From Gluconobacter potus (lineage in GTDB: Bacteria; Pseudomonadota; Alphaproteobacteria; Acetobacterales; Acetobacteraceae), in contig NZ_JABCQF010000001.1 of NCBI RefSeq assembly GCF_015244705.1, positions 852,401 through 916,400 on the forward strand: a stretch of DNA of 64,000 bases. Reading direction: 5' to 3'. This document shows, piece by piece, positions 44,572 through 54,270 of the stretch. Both the position numbers and the translations under genes were made by a program. The first letter of the stretch is position 1; each line of letters starts with the position of its first letter. The notes below the pieces were generated by a model. That model was not told where the DNA came from. It did no database searches and worked only from the letters and a program-made list of their open reading frames with translations.

Positions 44572-45981
44572 TCATGCGCCCATGTGGGCCTGAAGAATCA
44601 TGTAAAAGACGAAGGCGGCATCCAGGCCGAGAACGATGGGTGTCAGGCGCTGGAACTGGCGCATGGCGATGGCGAGCGCGGTGTAGATCAGCAGGCCGCA
44701 CGACAGGCTCAGCATGAAATTGCCCGTCACACCTGCGATGAGCAGCATGGTTAGAGGCGGAATGGCTTCTGCGGGCGTTTCGGCGACCCGGCTGAGGCTG
44801 CCGAGCATGTTCAGACCCACGAGAATGAGCACGGGGGCGGTGGCGATGGCCGGAATGGCGGTGATGAGCGGCCAGAACACCGAAGACAGTGCGAACAGGA
44901 CGGCGACGACCAGCGCGCTCAGTCCTGTGCGACCACCGGCTTCAACACCTGCAAGGCTCTCGACATAGGCGGAGACGGTGCAGGTTCCGAGCGACGCTCC
45001 GATGATGCTCGCGGCACCGTCGGAGCCGAAGGCACGATGATCGAGAGCGGGTTTCTCGACTGTTCCGTCCAGACCGGCGCGGTGGGCGACGCTCATCATG
45101 GTCGCGGTTGCGTCGAAGAAATCACTCAGCAGGAAGTAGAGTGTGATGGGGACGAGTAGTCCGAGATGGGAAAAATATTCGTGGAAATCGAAGGGGAGGA
45201 ACAGGTTGGTCGGGTAGTGCGGCCAGTCCAGAAGCTGCGCGGGCAGATGCGTGATCGGGCCGGAAGGCGTCTGGATGAAAAGGCCGGCCATGGTGATGGC
45301 CAGAATGGCGATGAGCAGACCTGCCGGGACACGCAGCACCACGAGGATGGCGCTCAGGACGACACCTGCCATGCTGAGTAGAACGGACGGGTTGCTCAGG
45401 GATCCAAACGTCAGACCTTCGGATGAGGGGACGGCGATCCCGCCTGTTGTCAGCCCGATCCGGGCAATGAAGGCACCGAGGGCGATCTGGATACCGAGGA
45501 CGATCGAGGGCGGAAAACCGCGGATGATGCGCTGGCGGATCTGGCTGAGGGAAAGAGCCGTAAAGCACAGGCCGCTGAACAGAACGACCGTGAAGGCCGT
45601 GCGCGGGCTGACATGAGCCTGCTGGACGACGACCTGCGCGAACAGGACGTTGCTGCTCATGGCCGGGGCAAGGGCAATCGGAAGTCTGGCCCAGAGTGCC
45701 ATCAGGAGCGTGCCGGCGACTGCACCGGCGATGGTCGTCATGACCATGTCATGGCGGTCCAGACCCGCCGCCGAGAGAATGGCGGGATTGACGGCCACGA
45801 TATAGGCCATGGCCCCGAAAACCGTCAGTCCGGCAATGATCTCACGCGGGATCGTTGAACCGCGGGCCGTGATATGGAACCAGCGGTCGAGTCTGGATAG
45901 CAGCAAGCGGACGCTCCGGGGCAGGGATTGGCTGGGCCAAGCTATAGTCAAAAAAGCCGCTCCTGCCACGGGCCGGATCAT
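44572..45981 (-). CDS. AzgA/PbuG-type purine (hypoxanthine/guanine) permease
   Basis: 469 residues with about 13 helices; NCS2 superfamily AzgA-like. Conserved GLTVFGAMAYIVAVNPAILSAAG at about residues 50-72, LGTCTVSAYVESLAGVEAGGRTGL, and LSDFFDATATMMSVAHRAGL. The last two are the substrate/proton-coupling signature of the family. ATG at 45981 lies 6 bp after the AsmA gene stop, so it may be translated from the same mRNA. The first 35 residues (MIRPVAGAAFLTIAW...) may be partly artefact, since homologues begin near LSRLDRWFHITARGST. Confidence 0.85.
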   Translation of the reverse strand: MIRPVAGAAFLTIAWPSQSLPRSVRLLLSRLDRWFHITARGSTIPREIIAGLTVFGAMAYIVAVNPAILSAAGLDRHDMVMTTIAGAVAGTLLMALWARLPIALAPAMSSNVLFAQVVVQQAHVSPRTAFTVVLFSGLCFTALSLSQIRQRIIRGFPPSIVLGIQIALGAFIARIGLTTGGIAVPSSEGLTFGSLSNPSVLLSMAGVVLSAILVVLRVPAGLLIAILAITMAGLFIQTPSGPITHLPAQLLDWPHYPTNLFLPFDFHEYFSHLGLLVPITLYFLLSDFFDATATMMSVAHRAGLDGTVEKPALDHRAFGSDGAASIIGASLGTCTVSAYVESLAGVEAGGRTGLSALVVAVLFALSSVFWPLITAIPAIATAPVLILVGLNMLGSLSRVAETPAEAIPPLTMLLIAGVTGNFMLSLSCGLLIYTALAIAMRQFQRLTPIVLGLDAAFVFYMILQAHMGA

Positions 45982-45987
45982 ATCTTT

Positions 45988-48144
45988 TCATTTCGGGTTC
46001 GATTTTTTCTCCCAGACCTTGCGGACTTCAGCCGGTGACAGGCGGCGGTGCGGGGTTTTTGCAGTTTTTCCAGCAGGCTGGGTTCCACTCCGTGTCTGTG
46101 CGGGGTGCGGAACGCTGCTGGGGCCAGTACCTGTGGTTTTGCTGGGAGCAATGCCGGCGGCCGGATGCTCGTTCGCTTCCAGAATGGCTTTTTCACAGGC
46201 CGAGCCTTTGCCGACGCCAAGCTGGATCGTCGGGATCAGGGCTGCGGGCGGGAAAACGATCCCCAGGCCCACGGAGGCGGCGACGCGGCCGAGCAGTTCC
46301 GCGCCGGGCAGGATCGTCGGGCTTTTCATGGAGCCAAAGATATGGACGGCGCCGGGCAGGGACAGGATCTGAGGTCCGATCGAGCGTGTTGTGACCGCGT
46401 AGTCCAACGTGTCCTTGTGGAAATTGACGGTTCCCGTGCCCATCGTCCGGGTGGTGCCGGTCTGCAGGAGCATGGAGTTGGTGTGCACGATTCCGTCTTT
46501 CAACGGCAGATCGGCCACGAGGCATTCCAGCTTGGAGCGGTCCGGGATGCCAAGGGCGGAGAGGACGGCAGAGCCCAGTTTGAGGCCCAGAAGATCTGGC
46601 AGCAGTGCCGTAACATCGCCGCCGCGATCCAGAACGAGGGTCGTGCCGCCGTCGCCATTTTCAACGAGGGTTGCGACCGAATTGCCGGTCGAGGTCAGGG
46701 TCATGTGACCGCCAATGGTGCCTTCGCCCTGGAACATGTCTTTGGACGTCATGATGCGGGACAGTGGCAGGCGCGAGACATCAAGGCGGAAGCGGGTGTG
46801 GAACTGTTCGTTTTTCGTCGGCTCCAGCGTGGCGTTCGCGGAGATGGTGCCTGTTCCGGTTGCGAAGGTCAGATGTTTGAGATCAATGGCGCCGTCGCGA
46901 ACGTTCAGCTCCGCATCAATATTGTCCAGCGGCCAGTTTTTGTTGCGGATGTGATCGCCGTGATAGGTCAGATGGACGTTTGCGGCATTGAGTTTGGGGA
47001 CATTGATCTTCTTGTCAGGCAGGACGCGTGCACTGGCCGGTTCGGCTTTCTTTGCTTCGCCGGGCTGTGCGCCGATGAAGCCGCCCAGATCCGCTAGATC
47101 GACAGAGTGTGAGTGCAGCGCGGCTTCCACGAAGATCGGCTTCTGATGCGGATCGACGTTGATATCCCCGCCGATATCCGAAGAGCCCATGTGACCCTCG
47201 AATTTCTGGAAACGGATCGCGCGGTCGGAATAGGCCAGAGTGCCGGTCACGCTGTAGGCCGGGGTCTGCGGGATGGGGACGCCTGTCAGCGGGTAGAGGA
47301 GCGCCATGTCCGGTCCGGCAAAGTGCAGTGCCAGATTGGTGCCCTGGAAATGGATGGGATCGTCGACCGTGCCGCGCAGCGTGACATAGGTCGGGCCGTT
47401 GGCGAGGCGGCCGTCGATCGGATAGGGGTGTGTTGCATCCGTCAGGCCGAGCAGGGCACCACCGACGATATGGCCTGTGATCGGGGCCTGCGCGTACCGG
47501 CCCTTGAGGTCGATGACGAGATGCCCGTCCCCCCCGTTTTTCGGCTCTTCGGTATGGATGAGGACATGCATGTCCGTCTTGAGCTTCGCCAGAGCCAGGC
47601 GGATATCGCCGTCATTGATTTCGATCTTGCCGAGCTTCGGCAGGGTCGTGGTGGACGATGAGGATGTCTGCGACGACGGATCGGAAGAGGATGCGAAACT
47701 GTAGTTGTTCGTGCCGTTGAGCAGCGAGACGATATCGCCTTTTGGGGTGTCGGCGCGGATCAGCGGCAGGGAGAGGCCGCCGCCTGTCAGGTAACGCCAG
47801 ACATCGACAGTAACTGTGATCGCCTTGGCGGAGGCGAAATCGTCCTTCTCTTTCTCGAAACCTTCCGGCTGATCGATTTTCAGGTCATCGACGGTGACGG
47901 TGGTTTTGAAACCAAGGCCGACATGCAGATGCGCGATGCTGACAGGACGGTGCAAGGCTGCGGTACCCTTGCGATCAATATAGGGAACGAACCAGTCCCA
48001 CTGCCAGATCAGGATCAGGATGACGATGGCAGCCACCAGTGTTCCCAGCACGCCCCCGACGGTTTTCAGGATCAGATGCCGCTTTCCCGGGCGGGTGGCG
48101 TGGTCGTCTGAAGGAAACGCGGGTTGGGGCGGGGTGCTGCTCAA
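45988..48144 (-). CDS. AsmA-family outer-membrane assembly/lipid-trafficking protein
   Basis: 718 residues. One N-terminal membrane helix (about 28-50, LGTLVAAIVILILIW) and a large periplasmic beta-rich domain. AsmA-type features: HRPVSIAHLHVGLGFKTTVTVDDLKIDQPEGF at the start, and the C-terminal LATRSIGPQIL-like segment TTRSIGPQILSLPGAVHIFGSMKSPTILPG. Such proteins bridge the periplasm for phospholipid transport or affect porin assembly. A Pro/Thr-rich tail (GPSSVPHPAQTRSGTQPA) is unstructured. Confidence 0.88.
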   Translation of the reverse strand: MSSTPPQPAFPSDDHATRPGKRHLILKTVGGVLGTLVAAIVILILIWQWDWFVPYIDRKGTAALHRPVSIAHLHVGLGFKTTVTVDDLKIDQPEGFEKEKDDFASAKAITVTVDVWRYLTGGGLSLPLIRADTPKGDIVSLLNGTNNYSFASSSDPSSQTSSSSTTTLPKLGKIEINDGDIRLALAKLKTDMHVLIHTEEPKNGGDGHLVIDLKGRYAQAPITGHIVGGALLGLTDATHPYPIDGRLANGPTYVTLRGTVDDPIHFQGTNLALHFAGPDMALLYPLTGVPIPQTPAYSVTGTLAYSDRAIRFQKFEGHMGSSDIGGDINVDPHQKPIFVEAALHSHSVDLADLGGFIGAQPGEAKKAEPASARVLPDKKINVPKLNAANVHLTYHGDHIRNKNWPLDNIDAELNVRDGAIDLKHLTFATGTGTISANATLEPTKNEQFHTRFRLDVSRLPLSRIMTSKDMFQGEGTIGGHMTLTSTGNSVATLVENGDGGTTLVLDRGGDVTALLPDLLGLKLGSAVLSALGIPDRSKLECLVADLPLKDGIVHTNSMLLQTGTTRTMGTGTVNFHKDTLDYAVTTRSIGPQILSLPGAVHIFGSMKSPTILPGAELLGRVAASVGLGIVFPPAALIPTIQLGVGKGSACEKAILEANEHPAAGIAPSKTTGTGPSSVPHPAQTRSGTQPAGKTAKTPHRRLSPAEVRKVWEKKSNPK

Positions 48145-48240
48145 CGGGGTATTCTCCGAAATCCGGGGGCGTGTCAGACAGAATCTGGTCGTCGCAAGTC
48201 ACTCTAATTACGGACAGAACCGGAAACGGTTTCACAGCGC

Positions 48241-48816
48241 ATGGGAAGATCAGCACGAATGGAGACAGTTGGAGGCGCTGATGAGCAGAAGAATTCTGGT
48301 CTGGCGGAACTGCGACGTGTCAGCCGGGAGGCCCATGAGGCGGTCGATGAGGCTTTTTCCCGTTTCGGGCTTGCGGATCCGCAATCCTATGGGGACTTTC
48401 TGACGGCTCATGCGCGCGTGCTTGGGGCTGCGGAGGCGTATCTCAGCCGACATGCGGCCTCACTGCCGGTCTGGCGTCCGCGGGCGGAGCTTCTGAAGGA
48501 TGATCTGCGTCAGATGGGACTGGCGGTTCCGGCCGTGCAGGCGGACTGTTTCCCGGAAAGTGACGGCACGGCGATGGGTGTTCTGTATGTGCTGGAAGGC
48601 TCGCGGCTTGGGGGGCGTGTTCTGTCCGCGCGCGTGGCAGAAGGGCTGCCCCGGGCCTATCTGTCGGCGTTTCACCAGAAGGGAGAATGGCCGGTATTTC
48701 TGGAGCGGCTCGGGCAGTATCTGGATGAAAGTGATGCGGGGCGCCGGCAGGCCGTGATGGAGGGCGCGATCGCGACGTTTGCGCTGTTCCGGAAGAATGC
48801 CGAACGTCAGGACTGA
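48241..48816 (+). CDS. Heme oxygenase-like protein (BphO type)
   Basis: 191 residues. Near the N-terminus LRRVSREAHEAVDEAF (His32) fits the axial His region of biliverdin-producing heme oxygenases, and LYVLEGSRLGGRVL matches the conserved distal-helix motif. Start ATG 48241 or the Met at 48259. No bacteriophytochrome gene lies nearby, so it probably serves iron acquisition or heme turnover. Its 3' end overlaps the convergent glycosyltransferase gene by 10 bp. Confidence 0.8.
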   Translation: MGRSARMETVGGADEQKNSGLAELRRVSREAHEAVDEAFSRFGLADPQSYGDFLTAHARVLGAAEAYLSRHAASLPVWRPRAELLKDDLRQMGLAVPAVQADCFPESDGTAMGVLYVLEGSRLGGRVLSARVAEGLPRAYLSAFHQKGEWPVFLERLGQYLDESDAGRRQAVMEGAIATFALFRKNAERQD

Positions 48817-50213
48817 GGGGGACGCACCGGCATGAGGCTTCGCGGGATCAGGCCGGGAAAGGTCTGCGCGAGGCGTCCGGCGTCTTCGGGGTCAAGCATC
48901 GCAATGGCACAGCCCAGTGCGCTGGCGTCTGGAGCAGGGAGCCGGTCGATCCCCCGCAGGAAATCAGCAAGACCATGGCCTTCCGCCGTCAGCACCATGA
49001 ATGATGTCATCCGCGTGTAGAGTGCCGTGGTGGCATCGATCTTGGTCAGGGCATGGTCGGGAATGGCAATCCGGATTTCTTCGCCACTGACAGGCGACAG
49101 GACCGTATTTTCCGCGATCATGACATGAAGCGGCACCATCGGCAGAAGTGTGGGAGAACCGGGAAGAGATAGGTAGCGCCCGGGGAGCGGGTTTTCCGTG
49201 AAGAGGCAGGCGTTCCAGATATCTCCGTCCGATACTTCGAGAGCCATGACCAGGGGATTGTAGCGGCCGAAGTTCACGTCTCCCGCGCCGACAGGCACAA
49301 GGGATCCCGTCTGCATGTCTCTCATCAACTGCTTCGTCTGGCCGAGCATGCAGAAATGGAACTGCGGAGGTGTCCGACGGGATGACGGCGCGGAGAGCTG
49401 TGCTGGTGTCAGGCCGAGATCCTGAAGAACGGTCCGGTCTGCATGGGTGACGGTGGCCTTGAGGCGCCAGTACAGATCCGTCAGCGAGGCCTGAACAATG
49501 GAAGAGGCAATCCGGCGGCTTTCCGGCAGCCAGCGGCTTGCGCCTGTATATTCGGCGTCGTTGCGATCGAAGTTCTGCCAGGCTTTGTCCGGCGTGGCGC
49601 TGGAGTTGCGCCGCAGGAAGCTTTCATGATCGCCGGCGGCGAAATGAAGGACACGGCTGTCGGACCAGGTCGCGTTTCTCTCAAGCGCGGAAAACGGGTC
49701 GGGCAGACTGCTGCCCATCTGGCGCGGCCGGACGAGGTGCCGGACGATGCGATGATCCGGCAGGCTCAGCAGGCCGTGGCGGGTAAAGGTCTCGATCGGG
49801 GAGAATGCGGACGGAACCTGATGCCCGGAAGAGCCGAACAGACACCAGTTCACCGGCAGCATGGCCGTCGTGGCTGCTGCAGTAAACTCGGCGACGGACC
49901 GGGCAGTTTCAAAATGCAGATATTCGTCCGCCGCCAGAACCATCATCCAGTCGAATTCGTCCCGCCCCTGTTCAAGAGCCTTTTCGTGAAAACGGGTCTG
50001 ACGATCCAGTCGTTCGGACAGCGTCGTATCGGAGGACTGGACACGGATGTCATAAAGCGTGGCCGCGTTTGACAGAACCATATCTGTTCCGTCTGTCGAA
50101 TGGTCATCACAGACAATCAGGGTTGAAAACCCGATGGTCGCATGATGCGCAAGCCACCATCCGATCGTGTAGACTTCGTTGTGGACGAACAGGATGGCGG
50201 CGCTTTTCGACAT
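48807..50213 (-). CDS. Glycosyltransferase with GT2-like domain
   Basis: 468 residues. N-terminal FVHNEVYTIGWWLAHHATIGFSTLIVCDDHSTDGTDMVL contains the DDHSTDGT nucleotide-sugar site; FDWMMVLAADEYLHF is the second conserved aspartate region. The fold resembles Glyco_tranf_2_4 family proteins. The C-terminal half has no domain recognised by me. Likely involved in surface polysaccharide; substrate unknown. Starts 10 bp after the lepA stop on the same strand. Confidence 0.75.
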   Translation of the reverse strand: MSKSAAILFVHNEVYTIGWWLAHHATIGFSTLIVCDDHSTDGTDMVLSNAATLYDIRVQSSDTTLSERLDRQTRFHEKALEQGRDEFDWMMVLAADEYLHFETARSVAEFTAAATTAMLPVNWCLFGSSGHQVPSAFSPIETFTRHGLLSLPDHRIVRHLVRPRQMGSSLPDPFSALERNATWSDSRVLHFAAGDHESFLRRNSSATPDKAWQNFDRNDAEYTGASRWLPESRRIASSIVQASLTDLYWRLKATVTHADRTVLQDLGLTPAQLSAPSSRRTPPQFHFCMLGQTKQLMRDMQTGSLVPVGAGDVNFGRYNPLVMALEVSDGDIWNACLFTENPLPGRYLSLPGSPTLLPMVPLHVMIAENTVLSPVSGEEIRIAIPDHALTKIDATTALYTRMTSFMVLTAEGHGLADFLRGIDRLPAPDASALGCAIAMLDPEDAGRLAQTFPGLIPRSLMPVRPPQS

Positions 50214-50223
50214 AAGGCAGGGC

Positions 50224-52026
50224 TCAGTCCATTTTCAGGGCGGCGAGGAAGGCGCTCTGGGGGATTTCGACCTTGCCGAACTGCCGCATGCGCTTCTTGC
50301 CTTCCTTCTGTTTGTCCAGAAGCTTGCGCTTGCGGGAGATGTCACCACCATAACACTTGGCGGTCACGTCCTTGGACAGCGCGCCGATCGTTTCACGGGC
50401 GATGACCTTGGAGCCGATGGCGGCCTGAATGGCGATCTTGAACAGTTGCTTGGGGATCAGGTCCTTGAGCTTCGCGCAGATGGAGCGGCCGCGCTGCTCG
50501 GCAACGGTGCGATGCGAGATGAAGGACAGGGCATCCACCGGTTCGTGGTTTACGAGGATGGAGATGCGGACGAGATCGCTCTCTTCGTAGCCGTCCATCT
50601 GATAGTCGAACGAGGCATAACCGCGGCTGATGGATTTCAGGCGGTCGTAGAAATCGAACACCACTTCATTGAGCGGCAGGCGGTAGACGGCCATGGCACG
50701 GTTGCCGACATAGGTCAGATCCACCTGTACGCCACGGCGTTCGGAGCAGAGTGTCAGGACCGGGCCGAGATATTCGTCCTGAACCATGATGGTCGCCTTG
50801 ATCCAGGGCTCTTCGATGGTTTCGATCTTGCTGAGTTCCGGCATGTCGGCCGGGTTGTGCAGATCTTCGGACGTGCCGTCCGTCATGTGCATCTTGTAGA
50901 CCACGGACGGGGCAGTCGCGATCAGGTCCAGATTGAACTCGCGGGACAGACGCTCCTGGATGATTTCCAGATGCAGCAGGCCGAGGAAGCCGCAACGGAA
51001 ACCGAAGCCCAGGGCGGCGGAAGTCTCGGCCTCGAAATGGAACGAGGCATCGTTCAGGCGCAGTTTTCCGAGGCTGTCACGCAGCTTCTCGAAATCATCC
51101 GCGTCGATCGGGAACAGGCCGCACCACACCACCGGAATGGACGGCTTGAAGCCGGGAAGGGCCTTGGGGGCGGGGCGTTTGTCGAGCGTGACGGTGTCAC
51201 CGACATTGCAGTCCGCGACGGTCTTGATGGCGGCGTTGATGTAGCCCATCTCGCCCGGGCCGAGGCTCTCGACCGACTGCATCTTGGGCAGGAATACGCC
51301 GACCTGATCGACATGATAGGTCGCGCCGGTCTGCATCATGCGGATGCGGTCACCGCGCTTGAGGCGGCCGTCCTTGATGCGGACGAGAATGATGACACCG
51401 AGATAGGCATCGTACCAGCTGTCCACCAGCAACGCCTGAAGTGGGGCTTCGGCATCACCCGTAGGGGCAGGAAGACGCTGGACAAGGGCTTCGAGCACGC
51501 CTTCGATATTGATGCCGGTCTTGGCGCTGATCTCGACGGCGTCATCGGCCGGAATGCCGACCACGTCTTCGATCTGGGCACGGACGCGCTCGGGTTCGGC
51601 AGCCGGAAGATCGATCTTGTTCAGGACCGGGACGATCTCGTGATTGGCATCGAGCGCCTGATAGACGTTCGCCAGCGTCTGGGCTTCCACGCCCTGGGAG
51701 GCATCGACGACCAGCAGCGAACCTTCACAGGCAGCGAGCGAGCGGCTGACTTCATAGGCAAAGTCGACATGGCCCGGCGTGTCCATCAGGTTCAGCGTGT
51801 AAACCTTGCCGTCCTTGGCCGGATAGGTCAGGCGGACGGTCTGCGCCTTGATGGTGATCCCGCGCTCCTGCTCGAGCTCCATCGAATCGAGGACCTGGTT
51901 TTTCATTTCACGTGCGGTCAGCGCGCCACAGGCCTGGATCAGCCGATCGGCCAGCGTCGATTTGCCGTGATCGATATGAGCGATGATCGAGAAATTGCGG
52001 ATAAGGGAGAGCGGGGTATCGGTCAT
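50224..52026 (-). CDS. lepA: Elongation factor 4 (LepA)
   Basis: 600 residues from ATG 52026 ([24 protein letters not shown]). GTPase motifs [17 protein letters not shown] and NKIDL, plus the LepA C-terminal [29 protein letters not shown] and [24 protein letters not shown]. The preceding in-frame 16 codons are ignored. Back-translocates stalled ribosomes or aids 30S biogenesis. Confidence 0.97.
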   Translation of the reverse strand: MTDTPLSLIRNFSIIAHIDHGKSTLADRLIQACGALTAREMKNQVLDSMELEQERGITIKAQTVRLTYPAKDGKVYTLNLMDTPGHVDFAYEVSRSLAACEGSLLVVDASQGVEAQTLANVYQALDANHEIVPVLNKIDLPAAEPERVRAQIEDVVGIPADDAVEISAKTGINIEGVLEALVQRLPAPTGDAEAPLQALLVDSWYDAYLGVIILVRIKDGRLKRGDRIRMMQTGATYHVDQVGVFLPKMQSVESLGPGEMGYINAAIKTVADCNVGDTVTLDKRPAPKALPGFKPSIPVVWCGLFPIDADDFEKLRDSLGKLRLNDASFHFEAETSAALGFGFRCGFLGLLHLEIIQERLSREFNLDLIATAPSVVYKMHMTDGTSEDLHNPADMPELSKIETIEEPWIKATIMVQDEYLGPVLTLCSERRGVQVDLTYVGNRAMAVYRLPLNEVVFDFYDRLKSISRGYASFDYQMDGYEESDLVRISILVNHEPVDALSFISHRTVAEQRGRSICAKLKDLIPKQLFKIAIQAAIGSKVIARETIGALSKDVTAKCYGGDISRKRKLLDKQKEGKKRMRQFGKVEIPQSAFLAALKMD

Positions 52027-52072
52027 GGCTGCTACATAAGGGATTATCGCAGAAATGTCAGTAGATCTGCGC

Positions 52073-52100
52073 AAAAGCCTGCCTTTGTGAAAAGGCAGGC
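52073..52100 (-). terminator. Intrinsic terminator of the MotA/MotB/OmpA-like operon
   Basis: 10-bp stem GCCTGCCTTT / AAAGGCAGGC with a 4-nt loop at 52077-52100, followed on the minus strand by TTTT (52076-52073). It lies directly downstream of the OmpA/MotB-like stop at 52111. Confidence 0.85.
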
Positions 52101-52110
52101 GGACGAGGGA

Positions 52111-53112
52111 TCAGCGATCTGTCAGACGGAACTCGATCCTGCGGTTTCTGGCATAGGCTGCCGGCGTGCTGGCAGCGTCCAGAGGCTGGTAGTCGGCAAA
52201 GCCCGTGGCGGCGAGATGACGGGGGTCCACACCCTCGGCAATCAGCAGCTTGACCACCGTGATGGCGCGCTCGGATGACAGTTCCCAGTTGCTGGGAAAG
52301 GCACTGTGGATTGGCTGACGGTCGGCATGGCCGTCCACGCGCAGAATCCACGGAAGGTCCGTCGGGATCGTCGAGGCGACCTGCTTGAAGGTATGGGCAA
52401 GGGTCGTGATTTCCTTGCGGCCTTCAGGCGTCAGGTCGGCACTGCCCTGCGGGAACAGGATTTCCGACTGGAAGACGAAGCGGTCTCCCACAACATTCAC
52501 GCCCTTCTGGTCTTTCAGCAGGTCCCGCAGACGTCCGAAGAACTCCGAGCGGTAGCGTTTGAGCTGATTGACCTTGTCGGCCAGCGCCAGATTGAGCTTG
52601 TTGCCAAGATCCGCGATCTGGGTGTCTTTGCCCTGTTCTGCCTTCTTCTCGAGGTCGAGGGCGTTGCTGATTGCCTGAAGCTGGCGGGTCAGTTCTTCAA
52701 CCTGAGCCTGAAGATCCGAGATCTTGCTGTTCTGCTGCTTGCTTGTGTCGTCTGCCGAGGCGAGTGCCTGATCCTTCGACTGAAGCTGCCCTGTCAGAGC
52801 GGCGATCTGGGTCGAAAGGGTCTGGAGCTGGACCTGATTGTGCTGCTTCTCGTCAGACAGCGTGGCGACGGTCGAGGACAGGCTCTTGTTCTTGTCCTCT
52901 GTCATCGACAGCATGTGCGACAGCTCGGCCAGCTGCTTTTGCAGGGCATCGAGCGTGTGCTCACGCCGGGCTAGCGACACCGAGAGGAACTGCTGCCCCA
53001 CGACGAACACCAGCAGGACGAATGTCACGACCATCAGCAGGGTGGACAAGGCGTCCACATAGCCGGGCCAGGCATCAAGGGCGTTATGGGATCCGCGTCT
53101 GCGCCGGGCCAT
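52111..53112 (-). CDS. MotB-like protein with OmpA peptidoglycan-binding domain
   Basis: 333 residues. Cytosolic Arg-rich start, then Asp20 just before the only membrane helix (WPGYVDALSTLLMVVTFVLLVFV), the position of the proton-accepting Asp of MotB. A coiled coil (about residues 50-170) and a C-terminal OmpA-like domain (VFQSEILFPQGSADLTPEG...VDGHADRQPIHSAFPSNWELSSERAITVVKLLIAEG...RRIEFRL) follow. It pairs with the upstream MotA/TolQ-like gene 3 bp away. Not next to flagellar genes, so a separate envelope machine is likely. Confidence 0.85.
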   Translation of the reverse strand: MARRRRGSHNALDAWPGYVDALSTLLMVVTFVLLVFVVGQQFLSVSLARREHTLDALQKQLAELSHMLSMTEDKNKSLSSTVATLSDEKQHNQVQLQTLSTQIAALTGQLQSKDQALASADDTSKQQNSKISDLQAQVEELTRQLQAISNALDLEKKAEQGKDTQIADLGNKLNLALADKVNQLKRYRSEFFGRLRDLLKDQKGVNVVGDRFVFQSEILFPQGSADLTPEGRKEITTLAHTFKQVASTIPTDLPWILRVDGHADRQPIHSAFPSNWELSSERAITVVKLLIAEGVDPRHLAATGFADYQPLDAASTPAAYARNRRIEFRLTDR

Positions 53113-53115
53113 GGA

Positions 53116-54252
53116 TCAGCCCTGCCTGCCGGGAGGGGGCGTCGTATTGCCGGACGCTGCTGCAATCGTGCGCGCCAGAACACGGAGATCGTTGCGAAGT
53201 TCTCCGATCGTCTGGGCGCGGCCTTCATGCAGTTCCTGGATCAGGCGGCTGAGATGCGTCTCGATCCGCAGGAGCGCCGTGCCCTGAGACCCCGGACCCT
53301 CATCGCCCATGTGGCGCAGAAGGGCTGTCTGGGTCTCGGCCGTGCGGGTCATGAGCGTCTGGTTTGCGGCGAGCAGATCCGTCATCCCGCGCAGGCGTTC
53401 CTGAAGGCTGTCGAGCATATGCAGTTCGCGGACGCGGTTCTCTTCGCTGCGGGAGACGGCGTTCTGAAGTGTTTCCAGATTTTCGGCGGTCTGTTCGAGC
53501 AGGGCCTGAACATAGGCCGGAACGGGCGCGCCATCGCTGTCGATCGATGTGCTGCCGCTCACGCGCGTCACGCCAGCCAGCCATTCTTCCAGTTCGTTGA
53601 AGAAGCGGGTCTGGGCCTGTCCGGCGGTCAGATCCAGAAAGCCGAGGACCAGTGCGCCGGCGAGACCGAACATCGAGCCCGAAAACGCCGTGGACATGCC
53701 CGCCAGCGGGCCGGCCAGTCCGGTCTTGAGCTGGTTGAACATGACATCCATGTCCCCACCGCCCGCGGACATGTTGCCGATAACACCGGCAATCGAGCTG
53801 ACCGTCAGCAGAAGTCCGTAGAACGTGCCCAGCAGACCCAGGAAGATCAGGAGCTGCGTCATGTAGCGGGAGATTTCCCGGCTTTCATCCAGACGCGAGG
53901 ACAGGCTGTCGAGCATGGCCTGTGTCGTCTGGGTGGAAAGCGTCAGGCGGTCCGTGCGGTTGCGGGCTGCCAGCATGCTGGCCATGGGGGCGAGCAGGCG
54001 CGGGGCCTTGGGGGCGGCCAGACCGGCGCGGGGCTGACGCAGGAGCTCAACCCACTGCACTTCCGGCATCAGGCGCTGGACGACATGGAGATTCCACAGG
54101 ATCCCCAGCAGGAGCACGCCCAGGATAATGGCGTCGAGTTTGGGGTTCGCGTTGAAAGCATGGAGCAGGGTCGTGCCCATTGTCGCGGCCAGAAGGCCGA
54201 CCGCGACAAGGAAAACGGCCATTCGCAGCAGGTAGGTCGTAGGACGTGTCAC
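53116..54252 (-). CDS. MotA/TolQ/ExbB-like proton channel subunit
   Basis: 378 residues. Four membrane helices: about residues 9-29, 40-58, 132-153 and 182-206; the segment FLGLLGTFYGLLLTV...GLAGPLAGMSTAFSGSMFGLAGALVLGF is the family core, with Thr and Ser positions lining the channel. The C-terminal 150 residues are predicted helical and probably coiled coil (QALLEQTAENLETLQNAVSRSEENRVRELHML). With the MotB-like partner it should form a proton-driven stator of unknown target. Confidence 0.85.
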   Translation of the reverse strand: MTRPTTYLLRMAVFLVAVGLLAATMGTTLLHAFNANPKLDAIILGVLLLGILWNLHVVQRLMPEVQWVELLRQPRAGLAAPKAPRLLAPMASMLAARNRTDRLTLSTQTTQAMLDSLSSRLDESREISRYMTQLLIFLGLLGTFYGLLLTVSSIAGVIGNMSAGGGDMDVMFNQLKTGLAGPLAGMSTAFSGSMFGLAGALVLGFLDLTAGQAQTRFFNELEEWLAGVTRVSGSTSIDSDGAPVPAYVQALLEQTAENLETLQNAVSRSEENRVRELHMLDSLQERLRGMTDLLAANQTLMTRTAETQTALLRHMGDEGPGSQGTALLRIETHLSRLIQELHEGRAQTIGELRNDLRVLARTIAAASGNTTPPPGRQG

Positions 54253-54270
54253 GGCGTGTCTTTCCTGATT

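Noticed and set aside
50179..52278. 699-codon plus-strand open frame opposite lepA
   Set aside because: Antisense to lepA; Asp/His/Gly composition bias is typical of a shadow frame.
52111..54252. Zorya anti-phage system
   Set aside because: ZorA/ZorB-like parts alone are insufficient; no zorC, zorD or zorE lies nearby, and the third gene is an OmpA-like secreted protein.
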